Assembly (NCBI RefSeq): GCF_023074055.1
Contig: NZ_JADPKR010000031.1
Coordinates: 1-47,826 of the forward strand
Reading direction: 5' to 3'
From: Bradyrhizobium sp. 141
GTDB lineage: Bacteria; Pseudomonadota; Alphaproteobacteria; Rhizobiales; Xanthobacteraceae
Length of the DNA: 47,826 nt
Shown here: piece after piece, positions 34,809 through 43,186 of the stretch
How positions within the stretch are numbered: the first letter of the stretch is position 1
Layout of the letters: each line of letters begins with the position of its first letter
Made by a program: the position numbers and the translations under genes
The notes under the pieces: generated by a model
The model's input: the letters and a program-made list of their open reading frames with translations, nothing else
Told to the model about the DNA's origin: nothing
Databases searched by the model: none

Positions 34809-35586
34809 GGTCGAAGTCACCCCTAAATGGCAGAAAACCTGCCGCTTACACCCGCAGGGCCACCGCTGCTGCATTTAATGCCCTGCATTAACATTCATTT
34901 AAATGATCTACTTTTAAAAAAATACGAAATCGGCTGTCGGCGAACTCAAGTTAACAGCATCGACTTCGTTCCCGAAGTTTTCGAACTTTTTTCGCGACCG
35001 CCAAACCGGCGACGCGATCGCCAGGTGCAGGCGGGACCATAACGAACCCTAAGTCCCGTCTATAACTTCAGAGCACGCATCGGACCCAACTACGTGTAAC
35101 GCCATCGAGGGTCATTCGAAGTACCTTCAAGAAAACCACGCCCCAATCCCCCACATTCCCCCCTCTATCCAACCTGCCTGCAATCAGCTGCGACGGCTCT
35201 GAGCCTTGTCGTGCCCAACGGGCGCTGCGAGTTGCGCAGCTATCGTGATGAGGTCAGCCATCGAAACAAGCTAAGGCGCTTCTTGGAACGAGCTCGCGTC
35301 CCTGGAGTACCACACGCTTTCCTTCGGAAGCCGCGATGTCACATCGCAGCCGTGATGAACATTCAGCAGATCAGAACGTCCATTCACTGCGACGAAGCTG
35401 CCACTGATTCCCACTTTAGAGCGCGCCTTGCATACGACGTTGTAAACATCACAATGCAACAAGCGTCAAACGTGCCACTCACAAAATTTTTGCGCGACCG
35501 TGCATCCAGATTGTCATCTGGCCACCTAGTGATGACGTGGCAACAGTTACTCAATGTTCCGCCACTTACATCGAAGGGAGACCAAC
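34809..35586. other. Long divergent intergenic region
   Basis: About 780 bases lie between the sigma-factor start and the leader-peptide start, with no convincing gene on either strand. Bases 34885-34935 are markedly AT-rich (CATTTAAATGATCTAC followed by a run of A) in a GC-rich setting, a good place for divergent promoters. Frames around 35211-35550 lack recognisable domains. Confidence 0.5.
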
Positions 35587-35784
35587 ATGCTAGAGATGAC
35601 CAATTTTGCTCAGCCTATCGAACTGTCCGATGAGGAGCTCGACCTCGTGGCTGCCGGCACCAGCCAGTGTGGCGGTTGCCATGATGGCGGATCACTGATC
35701 CGAACTGGCGACATCAATGTTCTCAGCGGAAACCAGGTTCAGGTTGGCTTGTTCTCCAAGCAGTCCCAAATCTTTGTTGGGTAG
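35587..35784 (+). CDS. Bacteriocin-type leader peptide precursor
   Basis: A 65-aa peptide from ATG 35587, with GAAGGGAG upstream. The N-terminus has the hallmarks of double-glycine-type leaders: ELSDEELDLVAAG, with Leu/Val spacing and a small-residue pair (AG) at positions 23-24, where a C39 peptidase would cut. The remaining 41 residues (TSQCGGCHDGG..., then GNQVQVGLFSKQSQIFVG) are Gly/Asn/Gln-rich with a CxxC. A CvaA-like adaptor and a C39-peptidase ABC exporter follow on the same strand, as in microcin and bacteriocin export operons. No modification enzyme is seen, so the core is probably unmodified apart from a possible disulfide. Antibacterial or signalling activity is inferred. Confidence 0.78.
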   Translation: MLEMTNFAQPIELSDEELDLVAAGTSQCGGCHDGGSLIRTGDINVLSGNQVQVGLFSKQSQIFVG

Positions 35785-35801
35785 AGACAAGATGCGTCGG
35801 C

Positions 35802-35831
35802 GAACCGCTTCTCCATGTGGGGAAGCGGTTC
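35802..35831 (+). terminator. Hairpin between precursor and exporter genes
   Basis: GAACCGCTTC (35802-35811) pairs perfectly with GAAGCGGTTC (35822-35831); three further inner pairs leave a 4-base loop. No T-run follows. In export operons such a hairpin between an abundant precursor message and its transporter often gives partial termination or stabilises the short mRNA. Either role fits here. Confidence 0.6.
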
Positions 35832-35913
35832 TCCGGTATCCATCCGCAGCCTCGCTGTGGCGGAAAGATACTCCCCGCTACGCTAATGAATAAGAGCACA
35901 TCAAGGTGCGCCC

Positions 35914-37164
35914 ATGGCGACTCGGCCAGCTCTATTTCGCGAGGAAGCTGTCGACTTTTTGCATCAGCGCCACAGCTGGGGTGAGGTCGTGTTGCTGCAG
36001 CCGCTGTCGAGCACGCTCCTTAGCTGGAGCCTGGTGGCGCTCGTTGTACTCATTTTGTGCTTTCTCTCTATCGCGCAATACGCCCGCAAGGAGACCGTCT
36101 TCGGGTATCTGACGCCGACCTCCGGCACGGCTAAGATCTTCGTACCACAACAGGGTTTCATCAAAGCGATACAAGTGAAGGAGGGGCAAGAGGTTGCGGA
36201 AGGTGACCAGCTCCTGACCGTAGTCACGTCACAAATCAACGCCAATGGCGATGACGTCAATGCCACCGTGCTTGCAGTGCTGACGCAGCAACGCAATGTG
36301 GTCGAGCGCCAGATCGACGCGGAAGATCGCCGAACCGCCTCGGAACAGGATCGCCTCGCTTCCACGATCAGCGGGATAGAAGGAGAGATTTCTCAACTCG
36401 AGGACCAGCGAAACATCCAAAACGAGCGCTTGAAGCTTTCAGAGAGTTTCGTAGCAACCGGCGCTAAGCTAACCGCAAGCGGTACATTGCCTCCGATTGA
36501 GCTGAAGCGCCGCGAGCAGGCTGCACTTGAGCAGAAGCAGAGCGTGGTGTCGCTCGATCAGCAGATCACCGCGCGACGCACCCAATTGACAGACGCTCGG
36601 CATACACTCGAGCAACTCCCAACAGTTGCCGCAGAGAGGATCCGGGGACTGCGCAATGAGCTCTCCTCGATCGAACAGCGCGTGGCCGAGGTAAATGGGC
36701 GGCAGGCTTACGTTATCAGGGCGCCAACGAGTGGGCGCGTGTCCACGCTGCAGGCGACCGTGGGCAAGATCGCGGACCCACGGCATATGCAGCTCGAAAT
36801 CATCCCGCTGGATGCGCACTTGCAGGCCGAGCTGTTCTTTCCGACGCGCGCGTTTGGGTTTGTGCGCCCCGGCCAGCCAGTTCGGATTCTTTACGATGCA
36901 TTTCCTTATCAGAAGTTCGGCACCTACCGCGGCAGCGTGACAAAAGTCTCCCACACGATTCTGACTGGCAACGAAACGACCGGGCCGATCTCCCTCAAGG
37001 AGCCGGCTTACCGTGTGACTGCGGCTCTCGAACGGCCCGACATCGACGCCTATGGCCGTAAGATGCCGCTTCAACCGGACATGCTGCTGAGGGCCGACGT
37101 AATCCTTGAGCAGCGTTCCCTGATGAAATGGCTGCTTGATCCGGTGTTAAGCGCAAGGATGTAG
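35914..37164 (+). CDS. CvaA-like membrane-fusion protein of peptide exporter
   Basis: A 416-aa adaptor. It has the short cytosolic start FREEAVDFLHQRHSWGEVVLL typical of the CvaA/RaxA group, one membrane helix (SWSLVALVVLILCFLSIAQYA) and a first half-lipoyl domain (KIFVPQQGFIKAIQVKEGQEV). A coiled-coil hairpin (about 120-265) is followed by the second lipoyl strand (VIRAPTSGRVSTLQATVGK) and a beta-barrel domain (QPVRILYDAFPYQKFGTYRG). It links the C39 ABC exporter, whose start lies 3 bases after its stop, to an outer-membrane channel encoded elsewhere. ATG 35914. Confidence 0.88.
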   Translation: MATRPALFREEAVDFLHQRHSWGEVVLLQPLSSTLLSWSLVALVVLILCFLSIAQYARKETVFGYLTPTSGTAKIFVPQQGFIKAIQVKEGQEVAEGDQLLTVVTSQINANGDDVNATVLAVLTQQRNVVERQIDAEDRRTASEQDRLASTISGIEGEISQLEDQRNIQNERLKLSESFVATGAKLTASGTLPPIELKRREQAALEQKQSVVSLDQQITARRTQLTDARHTLEQLPTVAAERIRGLRNELSSIEQRVAEVNGRQAYVIRAPTSGRVSTLQATVGKIADPRHMQLEIIPLDAHLQAELFFPTRAFGFVRPGQPVRILYDAFPYQKFGTYRGSVTKVSHTILTGNETTGPISLKEPAYRVTAALERPDIDAYGRKMPLQPDMLLRADVILEQRSLMKWLLDPVLSARM

Positions 37165-37167
37165 CGC

Positions 37168-39567
37168 ATGCAGGGACTGTTGAATTTCAGCGGACGCAAA
37201 TCTCTCCCGGTCATCAGGCAGACGGAGGCAACGGAATGCGGGCTCGCATGCCTCGCCATGGTAGCGTCATATCATGGTCATCGAGCTGACTTGAACAGCC
37301 TGCGGCGGCGGCATCCAGTGTCCCTAAAGGGCGTCACTCTTCGCGATCTCATGCAGATAGCAGCTCACCTGGGGCTGGCATGTCGGCCATTGCGTATCGA
37401 GATCGGCCATCTCTGCCAACTGCGCGTGCCCGCTATTCTGCACTGGGACATGGCCCATTTCGTTGTACTGAAAGCATACAGGAGGAAAGGGATCGTGGTG
37501 CACGATCCGGCAGCCGGCGAGAAATGGTTTCCCCTCACTGAAGCATCGAGACATCTGACCGGTGTCGCGCTCGAACTCTCGCCCACCGAAAAGTTCTGCC
37601 GCACAGATGAGAGAGTGCGTCTGCCGTTCTCGGTGTTCTGGAGCGGAATGAACGGAAACAACTATGCTCTCGCCCAAATACTAGTTCTGTCGGTGGTCAT
37701 CGAAGTTCTTCTGCTCGCCGCCCCTTTCTATATGCAGCTCACCGTGGACGAGGTCATCGCCAGAGGGGATGTCGATCTCCTGATCGTACTCGGGCTCGGA
37801 TTCGCGCTCCTTCTCCTGATACGGGTCGCGTCGACCGCAACCCGCTCGTTCATTATTCTTGTTCTGCAGAACACGTTGAGCTTTCAAATTGGCGCGCGGC
37901 TGTTTCATCATCTGGTGCGCTTGCCACTCTCATTCTTCGAAAAGCGACACATCGGCGACATCCTGTCACGCTTCAATTCGATCGAGCCCATCCGCAACGT
38001 GCTCGCGGAGGGATTGATCACGGGGTTGATCGACGGTCTCATGTCGGTGTTGATGCTGGTGTTGATGTTCACCTACAGCATCCAGCTCGGACTTGTCGTC
38101 CTGCTGGCGTTCGCGTTGTATGCCGGCTTGCGGCTCGCTCTCTTCGGGATGTTCCGACAACGGAGCGAAGCGGCCATTCACAGCAAGGCAGACGAGAACT
38201 CCACCTTCATCGAAACGGTGCGAGCGGTGCAAAGCCTAAAGTTGCTCAACCGAGAGAACGAACGGGAGGGCCAGTGGCTGAATCGCTATGCTGCGTATAT
38301 TAATGCCAACGTGCGGCTAGGTCGGGCGAGGATCAGCTTCAAAGCGATGAACGACACGATATTTGGCTTGGAGAACGTAATCACGATCTACCTCGCCGCT
38401 CGCCTCGCACTGGACAACCTCATCACGGTTGGCATGATATTCGCGTTCGTCAGCTACAAGCTACAGTTCGCTGAGCGGACAGCGCTGCTGATCGAGAAGC
38501 TGGTAGATGTCCGCATTCTCGGACTGCACCTGGAGCGTCTCGCCGACATAGCGCTCACCCCGATCGAGCGCGGGCACCACCTGGACCTGTCGTATATCCG
38601 GCCGATTCGCGGCGCGATCGAATTGCGCAACGTGTGCTTCCGGTATGCAGAAGGAGAGTCCCTGATTCTTAACAACGTCAATCTGTGCGTTGCTCCCGGA
38701 CAATTCGTGACGATCATGGGACCCTCGGGCTGCGGCAAGTCAACTCTTGTCAAGGTTATGCTTGGGCTGCTCGAGCCGACGAGCGGAGAGGTGCTGATCG
38801 ACGGCCTTCCGCTCGGCCAGATCGGACTGCGCGCCTATCGCGAGCAAATTGGCGCGGTGATGCAGGAGGATCAATTGCTGTCCGGATCGATTGCCGACAA
38901 TATCTGCTTTTTTGACACAACATTCGATCTGCAGGGGATGATCGATTGCGCGCGAACTGCTGGAATCCACGACGACATCATGGCAATGCCGATGAGCTAC
39001 AACAGCCTCATCGGCGACATGGGAAGCTCGTTATCCAGCGGGCAGAAACAGCGAGTCCTGCTTGCGCGTGCGCTCTATCGCCGACCTAAGATCCTGTTTT
39101 TAGACGAGGGCACGGCACATCTCGACACCGAGAAGGAAAGAGAAATCAATGCCAATCTGCGGCACCTAAATATGACGCGCGTGAGCGTAGCGCACCGGCC
39201 CGAAATTACCCAGGGAGCGGATATGATCATCCATCTTGGCGCGGCGGCGGAGCCATTTCGGGTCGGAATGTCGAGCGACAGACCAGCCGCGGCGCCTGAG
39301 CGAGATGTCGGACTCAGCGGTTTTGCCGCCCAAGGTGCGAAATCGACCGAGACGGCGCACGCCCACGATGCCTGCCCCGGGGATGCCGCGGGCGACTGCG
39401 CGAAGCGCGATCCTGGCTCGAAGGACGCCAAGGACGACGACGACTGCCATCCACACAAGGACTACGGCCAGCCGCCGAAAGACTGCACCTTCAAGCCGTC
39501 AGATGACCGCGGCAAAGCCGATAACCCGGGTGAAGCGCTGGCCACGATCGACTTCTCACGATGCTGA
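37168..39567 (+). CDS. CvaB-like ABC exporter with C39 peptidase domain and unusual acidic tail
   Basis: A 799-aa bacteriocin-type processing exporter. The N-terminal C39 peptidase has Cys24 (TEATECGLACLA), His97 (DMAHFVVL) and Asp113 (VHDPAAG), so it should cut leaders at a Gly-type site. The membrane domain spans about 165-450. In the ATPase domain, Walker A is GPSGCGKST (518-526), the signature LSSGQ (622-626), Walker B LFLDEG and the H-loop His676. After about residue 700 comes a tail not usual in the family: Asp/Lys-rich with four spaced Cys (DACPGDAAGDC..., DDDDCHPHKDYGQPPKDC), ending PGEALATIDFSRC. This tail matches the nearby Asp-rich protein, and the match continues out of frame past the stop to about 39660. 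Confidence 0.9.
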   Translation: MQGLLNFSGRKSLPVIRQTEATECGLACLAMVASYHGHRADLNSLRRRHPVSLKGVTLRDLMQIAAHLGLACRPLRIEIGHLCQLRVPAILHWDMAHFVVLKAYRRKGIVVHDPAAGEKWFPLTEASRHLTGVALELSPTEKFCRTDERVRLPFSVFWSGMNGNNYALAQILVLSVVIEVLLLAAPFYMQLTVDEVIARGDVDLLIVLGLGFALLLLIRVASTATRSFIILVLQNTLSFQIGARLFHHLVRLPLSFFEKRHIGDILSRFNSIEPIRNVLAEGLITGLIDGLMSVLMLVLMFTYSIQLGLVVLLAFALYAGLRLALFGMFRQRSEAAIHSKADENSTFIETVRAVQSLKLLNRENEREGQWLNRYAAYINANVRLGRARISFKAMNDTIFGLENVITIYLAARLALDNLITVGMIFAFVSYKLQFAERTALLIEKLVDVRILGLHLERLADIALTPIERGHHLDLSYIRPIRGAIELRNVCFRYAEGESLILNNVNLCVAPGQFVTIMGPSGCGKSTLVKVMLGLLEPTSGEVLIDGLPLGQIGLRAYREQIGAVMQEDQLLSGSIADNICFFDTTFDLQGMIDCARTAGIHDDIMAMPMSYNSLIGDMGSSLSSGQKQRVLLARALYRRPKILFLDEGTAHLDTEKEREINANLRHLNMTRVSVAHRPEITQGADMIIHLGAAAEPFRVGMSSDRPAAAPERDVGLSGFAAQGAKSTETAHAHDACPGDAAGDCAKRDPGSKDAKDDDDCHPHKDYGQPPKDCTFKPSDDRGKADNPGEALATIDFSRC

Positions 39568-40130
39568 TTTCGTCTCGCGCACTCCGGATCTTCGGGTGAA
39601 ATGCACGGCGCACTCGCTGTCATTCAAAGACGCGCTCGGATGCATCTCGGCCGGCCAAACGCGAGACGATTAATCCGGCAATGGTCACATTCCGGGAGGG
39701 CAGTCGCGATAACGCCGCGGCCAGAGAAGATGAGGCTCGTGCCAAGCAAGAGCTCGGTCCCGCCATGGAAGATCACCAGCACGGTCCCTTAATAGAGTTG
39801 GGCTGCGAAAGGCACGACCGCCGCAGCTTCAGCATGCGGTTGCGGAATTGGCGCGGCGGTGCATCCAGATTGTCGGCTTCCGACTAGGAATAACATGGCA
39901 ACCGCCACAGCGAGTTCGTTCGCCGGGTGGCCGAAAGCAAGAGAGGATGCCCACCGCGTAGGTCGGCCGGGGAGCGAGCTAGGCCTGAGCTTCTCCGAGC
40001 AGTGGGTCAAGGCTCTAACCGGTAGAGAACCACAGACTAGTAGTGGCTGTCCATAACAGGTCGTTCCGGCGAGTTCTACCGTCCTAAGACCCAGGCTAAG
40101 CATTCCCCTCGAGACACGCGTTCCAGAGCA
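39568..40130. other. Gap after exporter, including out-of-frame acidic-domain remnant
   Basis: Bases 39568 to about 39660 still resemble the Asp-rich gene (GAAATGCACGGCGCACTCGC against GACATACACGGCGCGCTCGC) but are frameshifted relative to the exporter. They are therefore the broken end of that domain. The rest (39670-40130) holds no recognised gene. A 53-codon frame from ATG 39895 exists but has no family resemblance. Confidence 0.55.
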
Positions 40131-40226
40131 ATGATTGACCGAGAGCAGCTTCAGGATATGTCCATTGACGAGTTGTGGGAGCTGCACCAAGACGTCGATT
40201 CAGTGCTGGGCGCAATGATAGCGTAG
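40131..40226 (+). pseudogene. H-NS-like N-terminal fragment, truncated by a stop
   Basis: ATG 40131 gives 31 residues ending at TAG: MIDREQLQDMSIDELWELHQ, then DVDSVLGAMIA. The MS(I/L)DELW.LH..V pattern resembles the N-terminal oligomerisation helix of rhizobial H-NS-family proteins, which normally continue with a charged coiled coil and a C-terminal AT-hook-like domain. Beyond the stop the same region reads only loosely (SPFLRDDDRTFRYAHRQTGQ). It is either a truncated gene or a very short regulator. Confidence 0.45.
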
Positions 40227-40502
40227 ATCCGCTCGCCGTTCCTGCGCGATGACGACCGCACCTTTCGCTACGCGCACCGACAGACAGGACAAACCCGCCG
40301 TGCACTTCGAAAGTGGTGGACGTTTCGAAGCCCACCGCGCCGATCGTGGAACTTACGTGAGCGCGCACGTCAAACGGTCCGAGACCGATGCCGTCAAGCA
40401 GGAGCTCCTCGACCGGGCCGCCATGCTGGTCAGCTCCGGATCGAGAAGGGTTTGGCTGCGCATGCTTCCGGTTAGAAAACTCAGCCGCCTCATGCGGCGC
40501 CG

Positions 40503-40903
40503 TCATCGCGACGGGGGCGGCTTCGGCAGCTTGCTGGCGTCGAACTTTGGTACCCTGCGTTCCGTCCTGACCTCGGTCGACGGCTCCGAACGACAATGGA
40601 TGAGCGTCGCCTCGAACGTCAGGCCGGGCGCCGCGTCAGCGGTGCCGGTGCATTTCGCGAACTCGCCCTTCGCCACGCCTTCGAGCTTCAGCTCAAGCTC
40701 ATCGATGCCGACGTCGCATGCCCTTCGGCGTGCCGCTCCGTGACGACCGTTGCCGTAAACGGGTCTCCAGCTACGTCGTAGGAGCCGCTGTAGCTCATGA
40801 TGCTGTCGCCGCCCGAGACCCTACCATCCTGGAAGTGGACGATGCCGGTCCCCTCGCCGCGCGGCGTCTTGAACCAGGCCGAGTAGATGCCGTCTTTGAA
40901 CAA
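40503..40903 (-). pseudogene. GrlR-family regulatory protein, frameshifted
   Basis: ATG 40903 starts MFKDGIYSAWFKTPRGEGTG, then IVHFQDGRVSGGDSIMSYSGSYDV and ATVVTERHAEG, matching the GrlR-like beta-barrel family (named for a negative regulator of type III secretion genes). A one-base shift near 40710 separates this from the next frame, DELELKLEGVAKGEFAKCTG, then PGLTFEATLI, and a tail VPKFDASKLPKPPPSR ending at TGA 40503. As written the product stops after 71 residues at 40688. The paralogue at 2925-3126 is more damaged. Bradyrhizobial GrlR-like proteins are numerous and their target is uncertain. Confidence 0.65.
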
Positions 40904-41025
40904 GGCGGCGCTCTCTTTCGGAGTTGGATGTGTTCGGTACCTGGATTCGACGCCGGTCAGGTTAAGGGACGGCGTACGGGATGCGTCGGCATCGGGCAGG
41001 TGCGGCCCCAGGCGAGCGCACGGGC

Positions 41026-41199
41026 CTACTCGTTTTCGTGCCCGAGCAGCTTATGGGTGCTTCGGTTCACGAAGTGCAGCTTGCCGCAAGCGAGACAGTC
41101 CACGATGACGTAGGAATTGCGCGCACCGTCCGGATCGTCGTCGATCCAGCGCTGGACGTTTTCTCCGGAGACGGGACATCGGAACATGTAGTGAGACAT
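41026..41199 (-). CDS. Small cysteine-pair protein, 57 aa, intact copy
   Basis: ATG 41199 to TAG 41026. The sequence begins MSHYMFRCPVSGENVQRWID and contains VDCLACGKLHFVNRSTHKLLG. A single Cys, then a CxxC, plus two His suggest a small metal-binding or ribbon-like fold. No function is recognised. A frameshifted paralogue lies at 3267-3439; conservation between the two copies in protein terms supports this being a real gene. It is followed downstream on the same strand by the GrlR-like pseudogene. Confidence 0.65.
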   Translation of the reverse strand: MSHYMFRCPVSGENVQRWIDDDPDGARNSYVIVDCLACGKLHFVNRSTHKLLGHENE

Positions 41200-41343
41200 G
41201 CCTGCACTCTGCTTCCGGACGGTGTGGTCGCCATGAGGCAGATCAAGGTTTCGACTGCATCCGGCGGCGTTGGCGCGGAGCCGGCTGCCCAGACCGGGCG
41301 AGAGCTCGATCGAGGCTTCGCCTGGTTTCTCGCGGCAGGCGCA

Positions 41344-41588
41344 TCATCCGTCCTTCAGCGCGGACTTGACCTCGCGCACCGGCCAGCTTTCCCCGGCGGT
41401 CTTGCGCGCACCATGCCGTCGTCGCCGACCCGCGCGTGCGAACTGACGTCGTCTTCGATCGGAACGACGGCAAGTTCGGTCTCCGGCGTCCAGCCGAGCG
41501 TGAGATCGAGATCGCCCGGAAAGATCTGCCAGCGCGACCCGTCGTCGAGTTCGACGATGTGGTTCTCGGAATGCGATCGGATCTTCAT
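41344..41588 (-). pseudogene. Small hypothetical protein with C-terminal frameshift
   Basis: ATG 41588 gives MKIRSHSENHIVELDDGSRW, then QIFPGDLDLTLGWTPETELAVV and EDDVSSHARV. This is a small soluble beta-rich protein in which WQIFPGDL stands out. Near 41400-41412 the frame drifts to an Arg/Pro-rich end (stop 41355), whereas the adjacent frame continues sensibly as GESWPVREVKSALKDG with a stop at 41344. A one-base indel therefore appears to have altered the C-terminus. Function unknown. Confidence 0.5.
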
Positions 41589-41615
41589 GGCGCGGCTTCG
41601 CTGAGCCTCCGGTGG

Positions 41616-41837
41616 CTACTTCCGACCCGACGGCGCATGGGCGTTCGCGTTGTTGGGGTTCTGCTTGTTGGCCTGGTGATGCCCGATGACGCACCCTGCC
41701 GCGGCGCCGAGCTTGCCGTGACCGACCATGTGGCCGGCAACGCCGCCGACGATGGCACCCTTGATGCATCCCTTGGCTTCCGCCGATGAGACAAGGGCGA
41801 GCGCGAACAGGCAGATGGCGGCCAAGGTCGCTTTCAT
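41616..41837 (-). CDS. Small secreted glycine-zipper-like protein
   Basis: 73 aa from ATG 41837, with GGAGAAGGATC upstream. The signal peptide is MKATLAAICLFALALVSSAEA. The mature part KGCIKGAIVGGVAGHMVGHG followed by KLGAAAGCVIGHHQANKQNP has spaced Gly and two Cys. Glycine-zipper proteins of this kind are usually envelope-associated. It is intact, unlike its frameshifted paralogue at 5604-5789. Specific role unknown. Confidence 0.65.
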   Translation of the reverse strand: MKATLAAICLFALALVSSAEAKGCIKGAIVGGVAGHMVGHGKLGAAAGCVIGHHQANKQNPNNANAHAPSGRK

Positions 41838-42146
41838 GATCCTTCTCCGAGACAATGGTGTCGGTGGGCCAAGTCGCCTGATGGCCGTTCCGTTCGGCCC
41901 CCTGTAGACGGGATCGGCGCGCCGCCGCAGTCAATCGAATCGCTGGATGGGCGCAGCCCCGCCTTTGGGGGTTTTGGGGCTTGGGGGGCGGAGCCGCGCA
42001 GGCCGCGCATTTGCGCGCAGACCCAAGGAATTAACCCGGGTGAAGCACGCTCGTTCCTCACCTCGAGGACGGGAAGAATTCCGATCATGAATATTGAAGA
42101 CTCTGGCTGCGGACATCGTATGATCCGCTTCCAGGGGGTTCAGGGG

Positions 42147-42356
42147 ATGACTGCCTCGATCAACGAACGACCGATGCGTCCGGTCTGCAAATACCGGATG
42201 ACGTTGGCGCGCATCTCTCCCGGCCAGCGCGGATTCGAGGAGCGCACTTTCGAGTGCTCGACCTGCGAGCGCACGGAAGTAACCCGCTTCACGGTGGACC
42301 CGATGCAGACGGATGCGGTCGGCTGGCTCGCCGGCGAACTGAGGGCGCCGCGGTGA
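42147..42356 (+). CDS. Small protein with zinc-ribbon-like cysteines
   Basis: About 69 aa from ATG 42147 (an upstream ATG at 42087 would add 20 residues). The core PVCKYRMTLARISPGQRGFEERTFECSTCERTE looks like a small zinc ribbon: a CxxC in the second half (CSTC) and, in the first half, a single Cys (CKYR) where a second would be expected. The domain may therefore be metal-deficient. The end TDAVGWLAGEL is helical. Function not recognised. It is followed after about 36 bases by another small gene in the same direction. Confidence 0.5.
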   Translation: MTASINERPMRPVCKYRMTLARISPGQRGFEERTFECSTCERTEVTRFTVDPMQTDAVGWLAGELRAPR

Positions 42357-42392
42357 AATTCGAGGAAGACTTGCTTGAGTGGAAGGAGCGTG

Positions 42393-42605
42393 ATGGACGA
42401 GGACTTCTGCAGAGAACAGGTGCAACGCATCCGCGCTCTGGCCGAGCGGGCCGATCCTTTCACTCGGCGTCGCCTGCTCGCGCTGGTCGGCCGATACGAC
42501 GCCAAGCCGAGCGGTCCGTCGCGCCCGTCGAGGGTCGCGGAGCGGCCGCTGCCGGCGCGCACCACGCCGCCTGCATCGATCCTCTCAGGGTCGGGCGAGG
42601 CATGA
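42393..42605 (+). CDS. Small hypothetical protein
   Basis: 70 aa from ATG 42393, with GGAAGGAG five bases upstream. The N-terminal half is one amphipathic helix region (MDEDFCREQVQRIRALAERA, then DPFTRRRLLALVGRYD). The second half is Pro/Arg/Ser-rich and probably disordered. The helical half resembles small proteins frequent in rhizobial genomes, but no function is known to me. Confidence 0.5.
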   Translation: MDEDFCREQVQRIRALAERADPFTRRRLLALVGRYDAKPSGPSRPSRVAERPLPARTTPPASILSGSGEA

Positions 42606-43186
42606 TGAAGGGGCGGCGCGGCCGAGACGATGCCACGGCGGCAATCGGGGGTCGCCATGAAACTCGAAGACATCTACGCCGGTGCGGTTTTGGAGCTGCC
42701 GCGGCGCAATCCGTGATCGAGGTGTACGACTGTGCTTAAGGAGGGGACTTCGTCCTTGCGCGAAGCGGACGATGGATACGCGCCTCAGGCCGTCAGCGTC
42801 AATTCTAGCCGGCTCGGGCCGCGGCGACGGTCCGATCCGGGGAGCCGCCTGCTGGCGTAGCCTCGGGCTCGCCATGCTCAGCGACCGGGGCTCCTCGGAC
42901 ACAATGAAAGAGATGGTTTTGTCGGGCGAGTTCCGCCGAACTGCCATTTTTTCCCGTTTACAGCAGGTGAAATCGAACCCTGGACGAATCGACGAAACGC
43001 AACACTCCCCTTTCCAAAGGGCGAATGGGGATCGATGCCGGACAAGGTGACAGAGCAACTTCTAGGTCTTCCCGGCGTTGACGAAGCCGTCGGGCCTTGG
43101 CCCACTGCATCGGCTGGATCTTAGCGGGATCAAACGCGGCAGCCACCAGCAACGTGAGCGCGTCACCGCCCGTCAGGATCTTAGTA
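42606..43186. other. Gap without a supported gene
   Basis: About 580 bases lie upstream of the GH13 gene. Short frames occur on both strands. One on the minus strand (42958-43206) has a plausible-looking start (LTGGDALTLLVAAAFDPAKI) but overlaps the GH13 start and dissolves into low-complexity sequence. No repeat or hairpin of note was seen. Confidence 0.4.

Larger units (their letters stand above)
40430..41255. repeat. Right copy of the paralogous segment (matches 2850-3495)
   Basis: This is the better-preserved counterpart of the left-end block, in the same orientation. It keeps the middle of the GrlR-like gene that the left copy has lost and an intact 57-aa gene. Similarity fades before 40430 and ends near 41255. 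The same pairing resumes at 41612-41900 against 5600-5860, so the two regions once shared a longer gene order. Confidence 0.75.

Noticed and set aside
39895..40056. 53-codon frame starting MATATASSFAGWPKARED
   Set aside because: No leader-type motif, no homology recognised and it lies in frameshifted debris; not called as a second precursor peptide.
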